Counted from the stretch's first letter, positions 53,114-62,214 are shown. The stretch is DNA of 64,000 bases from Martinezella tropici (GCF_003287875.1 NZ_QMKK01000056.1:1-64000), one strand, 5' to 3'. A program made the numbers and translations. The notes: a model not told the origin generated them from the sequence alone.

Positions 53114-54959
53114 TGACTAGCGCTCCCCTTGGTGACTGCTCGGCAAACCAGCGGTAGAAAACATCCGCATCCAGCGGCACCTGCTGCTGGCGGCTGAGGA
53201 AATAATTCACGAAACGCGAATAGAGCCGAGGCGCCGTTGATTCAGCTGGATCGCGGGCTGCAGTGGCCTCACTGTGCAGGGCTGCCGCAACGCTCCACAC
53301 ATTTTCCACGCCATGGTCTTCGCAGTCCCGCCGTGGCCCCAGCAAAAGGACGGGATCGCCGCTTACTGCGCCTTTTGTCGTGACCTGTTTAAAGCTGCCT
53401 TGCGTCTTGTTCAGAACGCCCGCGTGTTCTACGTCAAACCCCGCATCCTGATAGGCGCGCTGCAGCGCATTCCAAATCTCGGCGGACGCTGAGTGAAACA
53501 CCATCGTGGCTTGTCCCGTGGGTTTCAGAATCCGGCGAGCTTCGCTGAAGGAGCGCGTCAATAATTCTCGATACGCGTCGACTGATTTTTCCTGTTTTGG
53601 GCTAACGATGGCTTCATCGGTTCTGTCGGTAAATTTCTTGAGCCACGCCTCGTTGATGAAGTTTAGTTCCGCGTAAGGAATGTTCGCGCCGAAAGGCGGA
53701 TCGGTGAAGACATAATCGATACTGCCGGACGGCAGATCGACTTGGCAGCTTGAACCGTTGACGACTTCGATCTTGCCACTGCTGCCGTGAATCAGCTCGA
53801 ATGCCTGGGTGATCGTCGAGAGTTTGCGCTTCAGTCCGGCAAACAGATTTTTCTCGACGGGAAGACCGCTGATATAGAGAACGCCCGGCTGCGCGCTGGT
53901 GACCACGAGGTCTTTCTGGCCGGTCTTGGCCACGACACGGGTCATAATGGTACCGTGCGAGGCATTGTAGCTGAGAAGCCAGAAACGCAATCCCTCGCGC
54001 AAAGCTCCTCTATAGGATTCGACGCGCTTCCACATGCGCGCGAAGACAATCAGATTGCGCCGTGTATAAAAGTGATGAACGTGCGAAATCCCTAAGTGAT
54101 AACCTTTCCTGTAAAGATCGCCCCACGGAATCATGGCTTTGGGAACGCAGGAAGGGATCGATTCTGCGGCGATCTTTTTCATCAGCGCAAGATCAGAGGC
54201 GTGAGGCGCGCGGGACCATAGCTTTCCTCCGGTGGAGCCGTATATGCGGGCCGGGGTGCGGTGGCGCAGCTCACGATCTTCCCCAAGAACATCGTCGGCC
54301 TCTGTGACGGTGACACGCTGCGCTTCGTCGAGCGCGCAACTATGATCGCACTTGGGGCACGAAAAGGTGGACGAGATTTCAGCGGGCTCAAGAGAGACAC
54401 AGGCATCCCACAGACCGACGACCTTCCGGCAGCGCGGGCAGCGAAGGCTGTCGCTCCAGATTATGTGACGAAGAGAGCCCTTCTTTCCGGAAGGATCGCG
54501 CGCTTCGTACATCCAGCCATCTTGCTCAATGCCAGCGGCGAGCACGTCTTCCGCGGCCTTCTTAAAGGCGGCGGGATCAGGCGGATTGGTCAGTGTGCGG
54601 CCAACGAAAGCGCCGAGTACGCCAAGCTCATACAGAACGGCATTGCGGGCGCCCCACTGCACATCCAGACCCAGCCGCTTGGCTTCGGCGCGCAACGCGT
54701 CGCTTGGCCGCTCGCAAAGCAGAGCCGCAAGTCCCGTGGTACCGCTACCACCGAACCCGTCAAAAACGGTGTCGCCGGGACGTGTATGCGCGGCGATGTA
54801 TAGTGCGATCGCGTCTGGAGATATCTTGGTCGGATACGGGAAAGCGCCAAAAAGCGAGCCGGAGCGGCTGGCAGCGAGAGGACGTCGATAAAGCGCATCG
54901 AGAGACGCTTCGGGAACGGCCCTGGCAGGCTGCCGCTGCTTAGAACTTGAGACGCGCAT
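53100..54959 (-). CDS. DNA methyltransferase with internal zinc ribbon (DUF1156-like architecture)
   Basis: 619 residues from ATG 54959. Motif I (FDGFGGSGTTGLAAL, near 66-80) is N-terminal, while the catalytic DPPFGANIPYAE (420-431) is 350 residues later. Between them is a four-cysteine zinc ribbon (C174, C177, C201, C204). This split layout resembles the DUF1156 methylases found in anti-phage clusters. First methyltransferase of the operon, 31 bp downstream of the RHH regulator. Confidence 0.78.
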   Translation of the reverse strand: MRVSSSKQRQPARAVPEASLDALYRRPLAASRSGSLFGAFPYPTKISPDAIALYIAAHTRPGDTVFDGFGGSGTTGLAALLCERPSDALRAEAKRLGLDVQWGARNAVLYELGVLGAFVGRTLTNPPDPAAFKKAAEDVLAAGIEQDGWMYEARDPSGKKGSLRHIIWSDSLRCPRCRKVVGLWDACVSLEPAEISSTFSCPKCDHSCALDEAQRVTVTEADDVLGEDRELRHRTPARIYGSTGGKLWSRAPHASDLALMKKIAAESIPSCVPKAMIPWGDLYRKGYHLGISHVHHFYTRRNLIVFARMWKRVESYRGALREGLRFWLLSYNASHGTIMTRVVAKTGQKDLVVTSAQPGVLYISGLPVEKNLFAGLKRKLSTITQAFELIHGSSGKIEVVNGSSCQVDLPSGSIDYVFTDPPFGANIPYAELNFINEAWLKKFTDRTDEAIVSPKQEKSVDAYRELLTRSFSEARRILKPTGQATMVFHSASAEIWNALQRAYQDAGFDVEHAGVLNKTQGSFKQVTTKGAVSGDPVLLLGPRRDCEDHGVENVWSVAAALHSEATAARDPAESTAPRLYSRFVNYFLSRQQQVPLDADVFYRWFAEQSPRGALVSAGE

Positions 54960-54990
54960 TCGATGGATTCCCCCGGAGATGTTATTCTGT

Positions 54991-55209
54991 TCAGGCACGT
55001 TCAGCGACAGACGACCGCCGCACGGGGCCCGATTTGCCGGGTGCCCGCTGCGGTTCGCGATGTTGACGGAGATACTCGTCGATCGCGCGCCTGACGACCC
55101 ACGAGATGGACACATCGTCACGACCGGCGATAACGTTGAGGGTGTCATAGTCTCTCGCAGTGACACTAACGGTAACGCGCGGACCGAATTTTCTCGATTT
55201 TTCACTCAT
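54991..55209 (-). CDS. Ribbon-helix-helix regulator of the methyltransferase operon
   Basis: 72 residues. The RHH pattern is clear (RVTVSVTARDYDTLNVIAG, then SISWVVRRAIDEYL), with a basic C-terminal tail. First gene of the minus-strand operon with the methyltransferases. Repeated CACTTTG half-sites upstream are the probable operator, so it likely autoregulates the cassette and limits toxic expression. Confidence 0.82.
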   Translation of the reverse strand: MSEKSRKFGPRVTVSVTARDYDTLNVIAGRDDVSISWVVRRAIDEYLRQHREPQRAPGKSGPVRRSSVAERA

Positions 55210-55238
55210 AGCTCTTCCGCTCGTGTTCTCGTATTGTT

Positions 55239-55285
55239 CTCTATAAGCTTATGCGACTCACTTTGCAACAAAGTGCATCACTTTG
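55239..55285 (-). promoter_or_regulatory. Promoter/operator of the methyltransferase operon
   Basis: CACTTTG occurs at 55259-55265 and 55279-55285, with the inverted copy CAAAGTG at 55269-55275. A -10-like TATAGA (reverse complement of 55239-55244) lies between these sites and the RHH start. Confidence 0.6.
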
Positions 55286-55640
55286 ACTCAGCAGTCGAGC
55301 ATCAGCCCGAGGTTTTGCCCGCCACATCTTTTCGACAAATTTGCTTACGTCACTGCCGCCCCCAGGCACGGCGGGAACAGCATGAACTGGCCTGCGTTGG
55401 TCGCGAGGTCTCGCAAGTTCGATCTCTTGCGCCTCTTAAGCCGATACCACGCGGGGTACCAGATAATACCTGCACCTCGAATCGGCTTAAAAGCATAGTG
55501 ACGCAGCATTAGGCAATGAATTACCATACTATGCGTCTAGCGCATAACTGTGTTGCGACGCAGCATCTGGCGTCCTTTTGAAGAGGCATGTATTCATATT
55601 GTCAACGAAGCAACGCACTCATCCCGCAACGTTTCGGGTT
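55286..55640. other. Intergenic stretch upstream of the small RNA
   Basis: About 350 bp without a supported gene; it should contain the small-RNA promoter, but I could not fix the boxes. Confidence 0.4.
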
Positions 55641-55760
55641 TCAGATACCCTCACTCCTCCTCCCAAGGGGTGTCTGATGGAACGGCGACTTTCCTCCTCC
55701 CAGTTGCTGTTCATTTATTGCGAAAAGCCTGCCGCACCTCCTCCCGCGGCAGGCTTTTTC
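55641..55760 (+). ncRNA. Alpha-r14-family trans-acting small RNA (NfeR1-like)
   Basis: Three hairpins in about 120 nt, each with the anti-Shine-Dalgarno CCTCCTCCC in its loop. Hairpin 1: 55642-55650 with 55668-55676. Hairpin 2: 55682-55690 with 55702-55710. Hairpin 3: a perfect 13-bp stem, 55723-55735 with 55746-55758, ending in TTTTTC as intrinsic terminator. Stems 1 and 2 use compensatory G-U pairs. This matches the rhizobial alpha-r14 family, whose Sinorhizobium member NfeR1 base-pairs with ribosome-binding sites of many mRNAs. The 5' end is set by structure only. Confidence 0.87.
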
Positions 55761-56118
55761 GTTTGTCCCGGAAACGGTACGGTACCCTAAACAAATCGGA
55801 CTTGCGATCACCGAAGTTCCATCCCGTTGGATTCGGTGACCCTAAACGGGTTCTGGCGGTTCGGGGAGTAAGTGTCGAACGGCGGGGCCGTTTTGGTAGG
55901 AGGGGTGAGCTGGGGCGATGGATGTGCCCGGCCAGGAAAACCTGGCGTCTATACGCGCGTTTCAAACTTCGCTGCTTGGCTTAGATCGTGCAGAGAAGGC
56001 TACTTGCTGGGCAGGCCCTGATTGGGACGCGGTCAAGTAATTTGTCGGCGGATATCATTTGTCATTTTGCTTTAATATGGCGTCCGCGTTGCTCTATGCG
56101 GAATAAGGGGCGAAATCC
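55761..56118. other. Spacer between small RNA and caspase-like gene
   Basis: About 360 bp without a supported gene; AAGGGG near 56106 is the ribosome site of the following gene. Confidence 0.4.
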
Positions 56119-56829
56119 ATGACTGAAACAACACGGACCGGCATCGCCGTAATAGAGAGCAAGTGGAACGGCGAAGGCATCACGATGCGAAAGAACGCAT
56201 CGGTCAAGCCGATGTTCGATATGCTCTGCGACCTGCACTTCGGCAATACCCATGAATATGTCTACGAAATGGTCGCGACAGCTCCTGCACTGGCGGACAC
56301 AATCAAACGTATGGCTTGGGACAAAGATATCTCCACAATTTACCTCGCGTGCCACGGCAGTGAAGATGGTTTGTATCTTCACGGCTGGGATGAAGTGGTT
56401 GACCGTAAGAAGCTAAGTAAAATGCTGCTGGAAGGCGGTTCCAGAAGCTCTTTGAGCGGCGTTTACCTTGGGGCCTGTGAATTTGGAACGCGTAAGCTTG
56501 CCGAACACCTGTTGGCTAATGACAAGCGACTGCGTTGGGTCGCCGGCTATCAACATTCTGCCGATTTCATTGATGGCACGGCCCTCGACGTCATGTTCTT
56601 CAATGCCTGGTTCAGGCACGTAGACGGAGCTTCCGACACACGCGCTCGTGAAATCGTGAAATCGGTCGCAGAGGACCTGAAAAACAAATGCAAGGGTCTC
56701 ATCTCAACGCGGGAAGAGAACGGTCACGATGCCGACGACGAAGACGCGCCGGGCATGGGGCTTTCCATTTATGCCCGTGCTCGCGGCCCAAAAGGCGGCA
56801 TCATCGATTTGCTACGTGACGAGGAATGA
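56119..56829 (+). CDS. Stand-alone caspase/CHAT-like (clan CD) cysteine peptidase homologue
   Basis: 236 residues. The putative dyad has the caspase-fold layout: strand then H79 in TIYLACHGSEDGL, and strand then C120 in GVYLGACEFG, 41 residues later. The following region (VAGYQHSADFIDGTALDVMFFNAWF) also fits CHAT-type proteases. No signal peptide, transmembrane segment or fused sensor domain. No operon partner: an RNA gene is upstream and a 615-bp gap downstream. The peptidase fold is inferred from these motifs; substrate and activator are unknown. Confidence 0.7.
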   Translation: MTETTRTGIAVIESKWNGEGITMRKNASVKPMFDMLCDLHFGNTHEYVYEMVATAPALADTIKRMAWDKDISTIYLACHGSEDGLYLHGWDEVVDRKKLSKMLLEGGSRSSLSGVYLGACEFGTRKLAEHLLANDKRLRWVAGYQHSADFIDGTALDVMFFNAWFRHVDGASDTRAREIVKSVAEDLKNKCKGLISTREENGHDADDEDAPGMGLSIYARARGPKGGIIDLLRDEE

Positions 56830-56929
56830 GCTCCTTCAAAGTCTGACGGGTTTCGATATGCTTTTCGACTGACGGGATATGCCGGCGGTGGTTGTTGGGG
56901 AGCGATGAAGTGTCGAAGGTATTTTTCAC

Positions 56930-57202
56930 CTATGGCTGGAGGCCGCCGGGCGACCCCTGCTTGCCATTGACCTTCAGCTCCAAGGCGGCGCGCACATAAG
57001 TGAGAACGCCGCTAGTGGAGGGAAATTTCGTCTTCACCGTGGGTACGAAGGGAGAACCGACCTGGCCAGAATGCGCCGCGGCCATGTCGGCAATCGCACT
57101 ACCGATGAACTGAACCAGCGCAATCGCAGCCCCGATCCTGTCCGGTCTCCTGACCGCCTCCGGCGCTCCGGCGATATTGACGCTGATGATTACCTGCAAC
57201 AC
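56930..57202 (-). CDS. Possible small protein, doubtful
   Basis: 90-codon frame with GTG start and no clear ribosome site. Codon third positions are GC-rich, as in real genes here, and the product (QFIGSAIADMAAAHSGQVG) has one hydrophobic segment. I recognise no family. It could be a gene fragment. The rest of the 56830-57444 gap shows nothing else. Confidence 0.25.
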   Translation of the reverse strand: MLQVIISVNIAGAPEAVRRPDRIGAAIALVQFIGSAIADMAAAHSGQVGSPFVPTVKTKFPSTSGVLTYVRAALELKVNGKQGSPGGLQP

Positions 57203-57444
57203 GACAGCGCTATTTCTGCTGGTGAAGCTTGGTACCTCAAAAAACAGGATCTTGCCCCGACCCCATCAAATTCGGAGCAATCACGGTAGAGGTCATTTAA
57301 TTGCGGACAATGACAATAACGCTTCTGCTGTGACGTATCTCGTCGAGAAAATGGCAAGCGGAAGTGAGGAACGACGTCACGAACCTGCAACTACTGATAT
57401 AAGATGATCGATAGTCGATTCGCGCCCTCCTAGGATCCCACACA

Positions 57445-59808
57445 TTGCAGACATTTTCTTCACATCACTTTGCTTTGCTCAGGGAATGGCAGGGTCGGAA
57501 ATATGACCGGGACAGCCCCGATCACCAGCGCGTTTATCAAGAGCTGAAAACCGCATACGACCTTACCAAGCAGTGGGCTGATGGTGTTCTTGCCGCCCTT
57601 TTTCCATCGGGAACCGTCACCTGCCGGCGGCGGCCGACCAATCAGGGAAACAATTTCGAGCGGTACAATTGGGCCCGGATATACCCGACGAAAAATGCGC
57701 CTGAACAGCTGGCCTACACGGTCGGAATCGAGGCCGAAGGTTGCTTCGTGGTCAAGATTGACACGGTCCATCTCAGCGATAGTGACCCAATCCGTAAAAA
57801 ATATGCGGAGATGCGCGGCCCCTATGACAACTCTTCCCGGATAGTGGCGATGCTGTCGGCGGCAGATGGAGTGGACAGGCCCATCTCGGACCTTGTCGCC
57901 TGGAGCGTCGGAGAGATCAACAAGTTTTCTCCGGGTTACGATGAATTGGCTAAAGCACTGGGCCTTGGATCCCTTGACGATGGGGGAATCCTTCGCCGGT
58001 TCGACGGAAAGGCCGCCTTCAAAAATGCCCGTGCGTCATGGACGCCGCAGGAGACCGAACTCTTTTGCCGCCTAGCGCGGCTGGTGCATGAGCGCGACCT
58101 TGATTGGTGGCATATCGATACGGACATCGAGGTCCGGTTCGGCCGCAAGGAGCCAGGCAGCGAGCGCGCCATTGGCGTTCTCGGGACTGTTCACGGGCGC
58201 GCGTCTCGGACATTAAGCCTCAGGCACGACCTAGGAGACCTGTCGAAGTTCACGCGGCAGCCGGTGACGGCAGATCTCGTAAAGCAGCTTGAGGCTGCCC
58301 TTTCGTCGAGCAGCGCCGTGCTCCTCGATTGGGCAGCCCCCAGCCAGGACCGCCCCGGCTATTGGCCCGATGAAACGTCGTTTGAGAAGGCCGAGGGCGA
58401 CGTCGGGAGTGCGGGCGATGACATACGGCCCTCCGCTAAGGTAAGCTCGCCATCTCCACGGAACGTCATCTACTACGGCCCGCCAGGGACCGGAAAGACC
58501 TTCGCAGTTCGCCGTCTGATCGAGGCCGACTATCAGGACACGACGGCGACACACGACGCCGACGAATGGCGCAGAAGCTTCATTGCGGAGAAATTCAGCG
58601 AGCTCCGGTGGTGGGAAGCGATTGCTGCCGCGCTCTACGACCTGGGCAAACCTTCGAAGGTGACCGAGATCCGGGACCATCAAATCATTCGAACAGTGGA
58701 GGCCGCGAACAACAACAATCATGTGCCGTCGACGATCTACCGTGTGCTTGCATCGCATGCGATTGCCGCGGCGCAAGGCGAAGCGCACGCGCCAATCATT
58801 TTCGAGAAAAGCGAAAACGCGCTTTGGAGCCTTGCTGGCGAATGGAACGAGGCCTGCGGCGAGATCATCAAGCTCGTCGACAAGCTCCGCCTCGGTCCTC
58901 CTGCAGGCAGTGTTATCAAGCGCTATGAGTTCGTCACCTTTCATCAGTCGTATGGGTATGAGGAATTCGTCGAGGGCCTGCGACCGCTCCTGGACGGGGA
59001 AGGCGAGGGGAGTGGCGTTGCCTACAGGATCCGCCCCGGCGTCTTCCGCGTGCTTTGCGAGGCAGCCAAAGCCGCACCGGATCACCGTTTCGCGATCGTC
59101 ATCGACGAGATCAATCGTGGCAATATCAGCAAGATCTTCGGAGAACTGATCACTCTGATCGAGGTCGACAAGCGCCGGGGCATGAAGCAGGAGATAACGG
59201 TGACGCTTCCCTACTCAAGCGACAAATTTTCCGTACCGGCAAACGTCGACATTATCGGCACGATGAACACAGCCGACAGGTCGCTCGCCCTCCTCGATAC
59301 AGCGCTGCGGCGCCGGTTCGATTTCAAGCCGGTTTATCCCGACAGCCGCGACGAAGCGGGCGCCCCGCTACAGGGTCTGCGAGTGCAAACGGAGGAAGCG
59401 ACGATCAATATTCCGCAGATGCTTTCAGCCATCAACGAGCGGATTGAAGCCCTCTATGATCGTGACCATACGATCGGCCACGCCTACTTCGAGCGTTTGA
59501 AGGACTGCCCAGATGGGCTTGAGCGGTTTGAGGCACTTTCGGCGATTTTCCGGGCGAATATCGTACCGCTGCTCGAGGAATATTTCTTCGAGGACTGGCA
59601 GAAGATCAGGCTCGTGCTCGGCGATAACCAGAAAGAGCCGCTGGCACAGTTCGTGGCTGAGGTCGGCGATGCGCAAGAGGAATACCGGAGGCTGTTCGGC
59701 GCGAATTCATCGATAGATTCCTTCGCCGCCAAGGCCAGGTTCGCTCTCCAGCCCGGTGCGTTCTCTATGCCATCGGCTTATGTCGGCATATACAAGATCT
59801 TCCGCTGA
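57445..59808 (+). CDS. mcrB: McrB-type GTPase motor of a McrBC restriction system
   Basis: 787 residues; TTG 57445 is the only plausible start, with AGGA nine bases upstream. The N-terminal 330 residues form a DNA-recognition region unlike E. coli McrB. The AAA+ domain has Walker A GPPGTGKT (345-352), the McrB-type FHQSYGYEEFVEG block, Walker B VIDEINRGN (552-560) and the hallmark MNTADRS (607-613), then ALRRRFDF. It assembles as a GTP-driven ring that activates McrC on modified DNA. It overlaps mcrC by one base. Confidence 0.92.
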   Translation: MQTFSSHHFALLREWQGRKYDRDSPDHQRVYQELKTAYDLTKQWADGVLAALFPSGTVTCRRRPTNQGNNFERYNWARIYPTKNAPEQLAYTVGIEAEGCFVVKIDTVHLSDSDPIRKKYAEMRGPYDNSSRIVAMLSAADGVDRPISDLVAWSVGEINKFSPGYDELAKALGLGSLDDGGILRRFDGKAAFKNARASWTPQETELFCRLARLVHERDLDWWHIDTDIEVRFGRKEPGSERAIGVLGTVHGRASRTLSLRHDLGDLSKFTRQPVTADLVKQLEAALSSSSAVLLDWAAPSQDRPGYWPDETSFEKAEGDVGSAGDDIRPSAKVSSPSPRNVIYYGPPGTGKTFAVRRLIEADYQDTTATHDADEWRRSFIAEKFSELRWWEAIAAALYDLGKPSKVTEIRDHQIIRTVEAANNNNHVPSTIYRVLASHAIAAAQGEAHAPIIFEKSENALWSLAGEWNEACGEIIKLVDKLRLGPPAGSVIKRYEFVTFHQSYGYEEFVEGLRPLLDGEGEGSGVAYRIRPGVFRVLCEAAKAAPDHRFAIVIDEINRGNISKIFGELITLIEVDKRRGMKQEITVTLPYSSDKFSVPANVDIIGTMNTADRSLALLDTALRRRFDFKPVYPDSRDEAGAPLQGLRVQTEEATINIPQMLSAINERIEALYDRDHTIGHAYFERLKDCPDGLERFEALSAIFRANIVPLLEEYFFEDWQKIRLVLGDNQKEPLAQFVAEVGDAQEEYRRLFGANSSIDSFAAKARFALQPGAFSMPSAYVGIYKIFR

Positions 59809-61181
59809 TGGCCTATCCGAACCCCGGTCACACGCTCACGGTCCACGAATTCGACATGCTCGTCGGAGAGGACGCGGCGCAGTCAGGGCAGAACGCAGCG
59901 GCGGTTGTTCCAAACCATGTTTTCGAATGGCTTCAACAACAATGCCTGGCCCAGACGGAGGGTAAGGGAGCGAGGTGGGCGCGGCTGGCGCAGCGCGGCG
60001 GCCGGCTAGTCGTGCAGGTTACAAACTATGTTGGCGTGATCCGCGCGCCGGGCGGCGTGCAGATCGAGGTCTTGCCGAAGGTCGGCCGCGCTGGTGGTGC
60101 CGACGAAAATTGGGCACGGCGTCTGCTGATCCGCATGCTCTCCTGCCTCGGTCCGTTTCGGCATATCAGGACCGCCCGCGCCGAGCTTGCCGCGACCAGG
60201 ATGTCGCTGCTCGAGGTTTTCGTGGCTGAATTCCTCGATGCGGTCTCCGCCGTCATCAAACGCGGACTACGGGGGGCTTATGTAACACGCCAGGGCAATC
60301 TGCCGTTTCTGCGGGGCAAGCTCATGATGTCTGATCACCTCCGACACAACCTTGTTCGCGCTGACGCCTTTTTCACAGAACATGACGACTTCTCAACCGA
60401 TCGGCCGGAAAACCGGCTCATCCACGCCGCGTTGAATGAAGTGATCGCTCAGTCGGTTTCGCTTGAAAATCAGCGACGGGCGCGGGAACTGCGCTTCGTC
60501 TTTTCCGATGTCCCTCCAACCGGCGACGTCGCCGGCGATATCAGGAAGCTGCAGCCGGACCGGAGCATGATCCACTATGGCGAGGCACTCTCTTGGGCTG
60601 AGCTGGTTCTGACCGGCTTCTCTCCTTTGACGGGCGCCGGCCACAGGTCAGCGTCGTCACTGCTCTTTCCAATGGAAATGCTTTTTGAGGCCTATGTCGC
60701 CAAACACCTCGAAATTGCGATCGATCCCGCCTTGCGGCTGAAGGTTCACCCGGCGACCCATTATCTCGTCGAGCACGAGACGGAGCAATGGTTCCGGCTG
60801 GAGCCCGATCTTGTCGTGCGGAAGGACGGCCGAAACATCGTCGTGCTTGACACCAAATGGAAGCTGCTCGACATTATCGAAACAATGCGGAAAGAGAGGT
60901 ACAATCTTTCGCAAGGCGATTTCTACCAGCTCCACGCTTATGGTCACACCTACCTGGAAGGGGAGGGCGACGTGGTGCTCGTCTATCCAAAGACAGAGGC
61001 GTTCCCTCGCCCGCTCGAGCCGTTCATCTTCCCGAGCGCACAAAACCTTCGGCTTTGGGTATTGCCGTTCTGCCTAGACACCGGGACACTGGTATGTCCT
61101 GCTAACCAGCCCGATAGAGCTTCCTTTCCGATGATTCTGCGAGTGCATCGCCACGCTGCCTCTATTTCAGGAGCAAGCTAG
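59808..61181 (+). CDS. mcrC: McrC-type endonuclease subunit
   Basis: 457 residues. The N-terminal part binds McrB. The C-terminal PD-(D/E)XK site is visible as PD (333-334) and DTK (348-350) in RLEPDLVV and VVLDTKWKL, with Q/Y residues after (YQLHAYGHTY). It supplies nuclease activity for the McrBC complex, which cuts foreign DNA with modified cytosine or related bases. Start overlaps the mcrB stop. Confidence 0.93.
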   Translation: MAYPNPGHTLTVHEFDMLVGEDAAQSGQNAAAVVPNHVFEWLQQQCLAQTEGKGARWARLAQRGGRLVVQVTNYVGVIRAPGGVQIEVLPKVGRAGGADENWARRLLIRMLSCLGPFRHIRTARAELAATRMSLLEVFVAEFLDAVSAVIKRGLRGAYVTRQGNLPFLRGKLMMSDHLRHNLVRADAFFTEHDDFSTDRPENRLIHAALNEVIAQSVSLENQRRARELRFVFSDVPPTGDVAGDIRKLQPDRSMIHYGEALSWAELVLTGFSPLTGAGHRSASSLLFPMEMLFEAYVAKHLEIAIDPALRLKVHPATHYLVEHETEQWFRLEPDLVVRKDGRNIVVLDTKWKLLDIIETMRKERYNLSQGDFYQLHAYGHTYLEGEGDVVLVYPKTEAFPRPLEPFIFPSAQNLRLWVLPFCLDTGTLVCPANQPDRASFPMILRVHRHAASISGAS

Positions 61182-61249
61182 AGCGTGCCCGCCGTTGTTT
61201 AGCAGTTGAAAGAACAATCATTCAGAGGGGAGCGTAAGGTAAACGGCGT

Positions 61250-61440
61250 ATGGCAAAAGCCTACCAGGAGGCACGCGCACTCGCGGCGACGATCGATCGC
61301 GACATGGTTCGGCCCCTCCATGGACCGACGCATGTCTCAAGCGCTTCAATATTCATAAGGATGTCGACGAAGGAGCTGCGGCCGGCTGGATGCTAGCCGC
61401 AATCCAGGAGCAGGTGAGCGAACGCAACGTCTACGGCTGA
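61250..61440 (+). pseudogene. Possible frameshifted small gene
   Basis: ATG 61250 opens a 48-codon frame. After a frame change near 61360 a second frame (KDVDEGAAAGWMLAAIQEQV) runs to TGA at about 61440. The two pieces have gene-like codon use but no family I recognise. Low confidence; the rest of the 61182-61481 gap shows nothing. Confidence 0.25.
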
Positions 61441-61481
61441 TGAAGGCTGGGGAAGATCGTCGATGCGGCGGTGAACGAACC

Positions 61482-62132
61482 CTAGCGCAATGATGTTTTC
61501 CGATACCGGCCCTTTCGTCTAGATCCTATATATTCAAGTAGTTTCGAATGGAGAAGAGCACTGATGTCCCGCCGGGCTGTCTTCAGGCTGACATGCCAGT
61601 TCAACACGATTTCTTTCGCTCCGAAGCGATCGCCTGCGCTGATCCGTTCTAGAAACCATTGTTGGCGTTGATTGAATGTCAGCGGTTCTGGGTCATCTTT
61701 AGGGTCATTTTCCGGGACACGATTAGGGTCATTGCGGCGTGTGTTTACTGCCAGCGTGGAGATGGCGGCTTCGCCGGTCGTATAAGCTTCCTTGGTGGCT
61801 ACGCGAATGAAGCGATCGTTTAAGGAAAAAGTCTCCTCGGAGGCCGGGCCTTCGATAATACCCAGCACAAAAGCCCGCACTACCGGCGAAGAAACAACGA
61901 GCCGAAGGAAAAACATAACTTCTGGAGCATGTTGACCAGACAGCCAATGTTTTGCGGTGCGTTCGCTGGCACCTGTCTGCCGCATCAGCTCCTTGATAGC
62001 TCGATGGCTGTCGCCATGCTCTTTTTTTAAAAGATTGGCGACTGTGACGGCGAGAACCTCTCGGTCGCCAAGGAAGCCTGGCCACATCGGCAACTTACTG
62101 CCCTTTTTCGGCAACATCTTCCGCTCCTTCAT
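61482..62132 (-). CDS. Helix-turn-helix protein divergent from the recombinase
   Basis: 216 residues. The first 70 residues resemble an HTH (AIKELMRQTGASERTAKHWLSGQ), and the C-terminal part has a second DeoR-like winged helix (RFGAKEIVLNWHVSLKTARRDISALLHSKLLEYIG). It is divergent from the serine recombinase gene, with a GATCAGA/TCTGATC dyad in the 102-bp space, and probably represses it. Unnamed, but the pairing with this recombinase recalls rhizobial islands. Confidence 0.7.
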   Translation of the reverse strand: MKERKMLPKKGSKLPMWPGFLGDREVLAVTVANLLKKEHGDSHRAIKELMRQTGASERTAKHWLSGQHAPEVMFFLRLVVSSPVVRAFVLGIIEGPASEETFSLNDRFIRVATKEAYTTGEAAISTLAVNTRRNDPNRVPENDPKDDPEPLTFNQRQQWFLERISAGDRFGAKEIVLNWHVSLKTARRDISALLHSKLLEYIGSRRKGRYRKTSLR

Positions 62133-62195
62133 GCGCTAGGATTACAAGGCGGATACCTGCAGAAATGGATGTGCTGGTCGCCGCGGCGGCCTCAA

Positions 62196-62214
62196 GATCA
62201 GACGTGTTCTGATC
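62196..62214. promoter_or_regulatory. Candidate operator between HTH and recombinase genes
   Basis: GATCAGA (62196-62202) and TCTGATC (62208-62214) form a perfect 7-bp dyad with a 5-bp spacer, 20 bp before the recombinase GTG. Confidence 0.55.

Noticed and set aside
46652..55209. DISARM or BREX identity for the methyltransferase/PLD cassette
   Set aside because: No DrmA helicase, DrmB, BrxC/PglY, PglZ or Lon-like gene is present, so neither name is supported.
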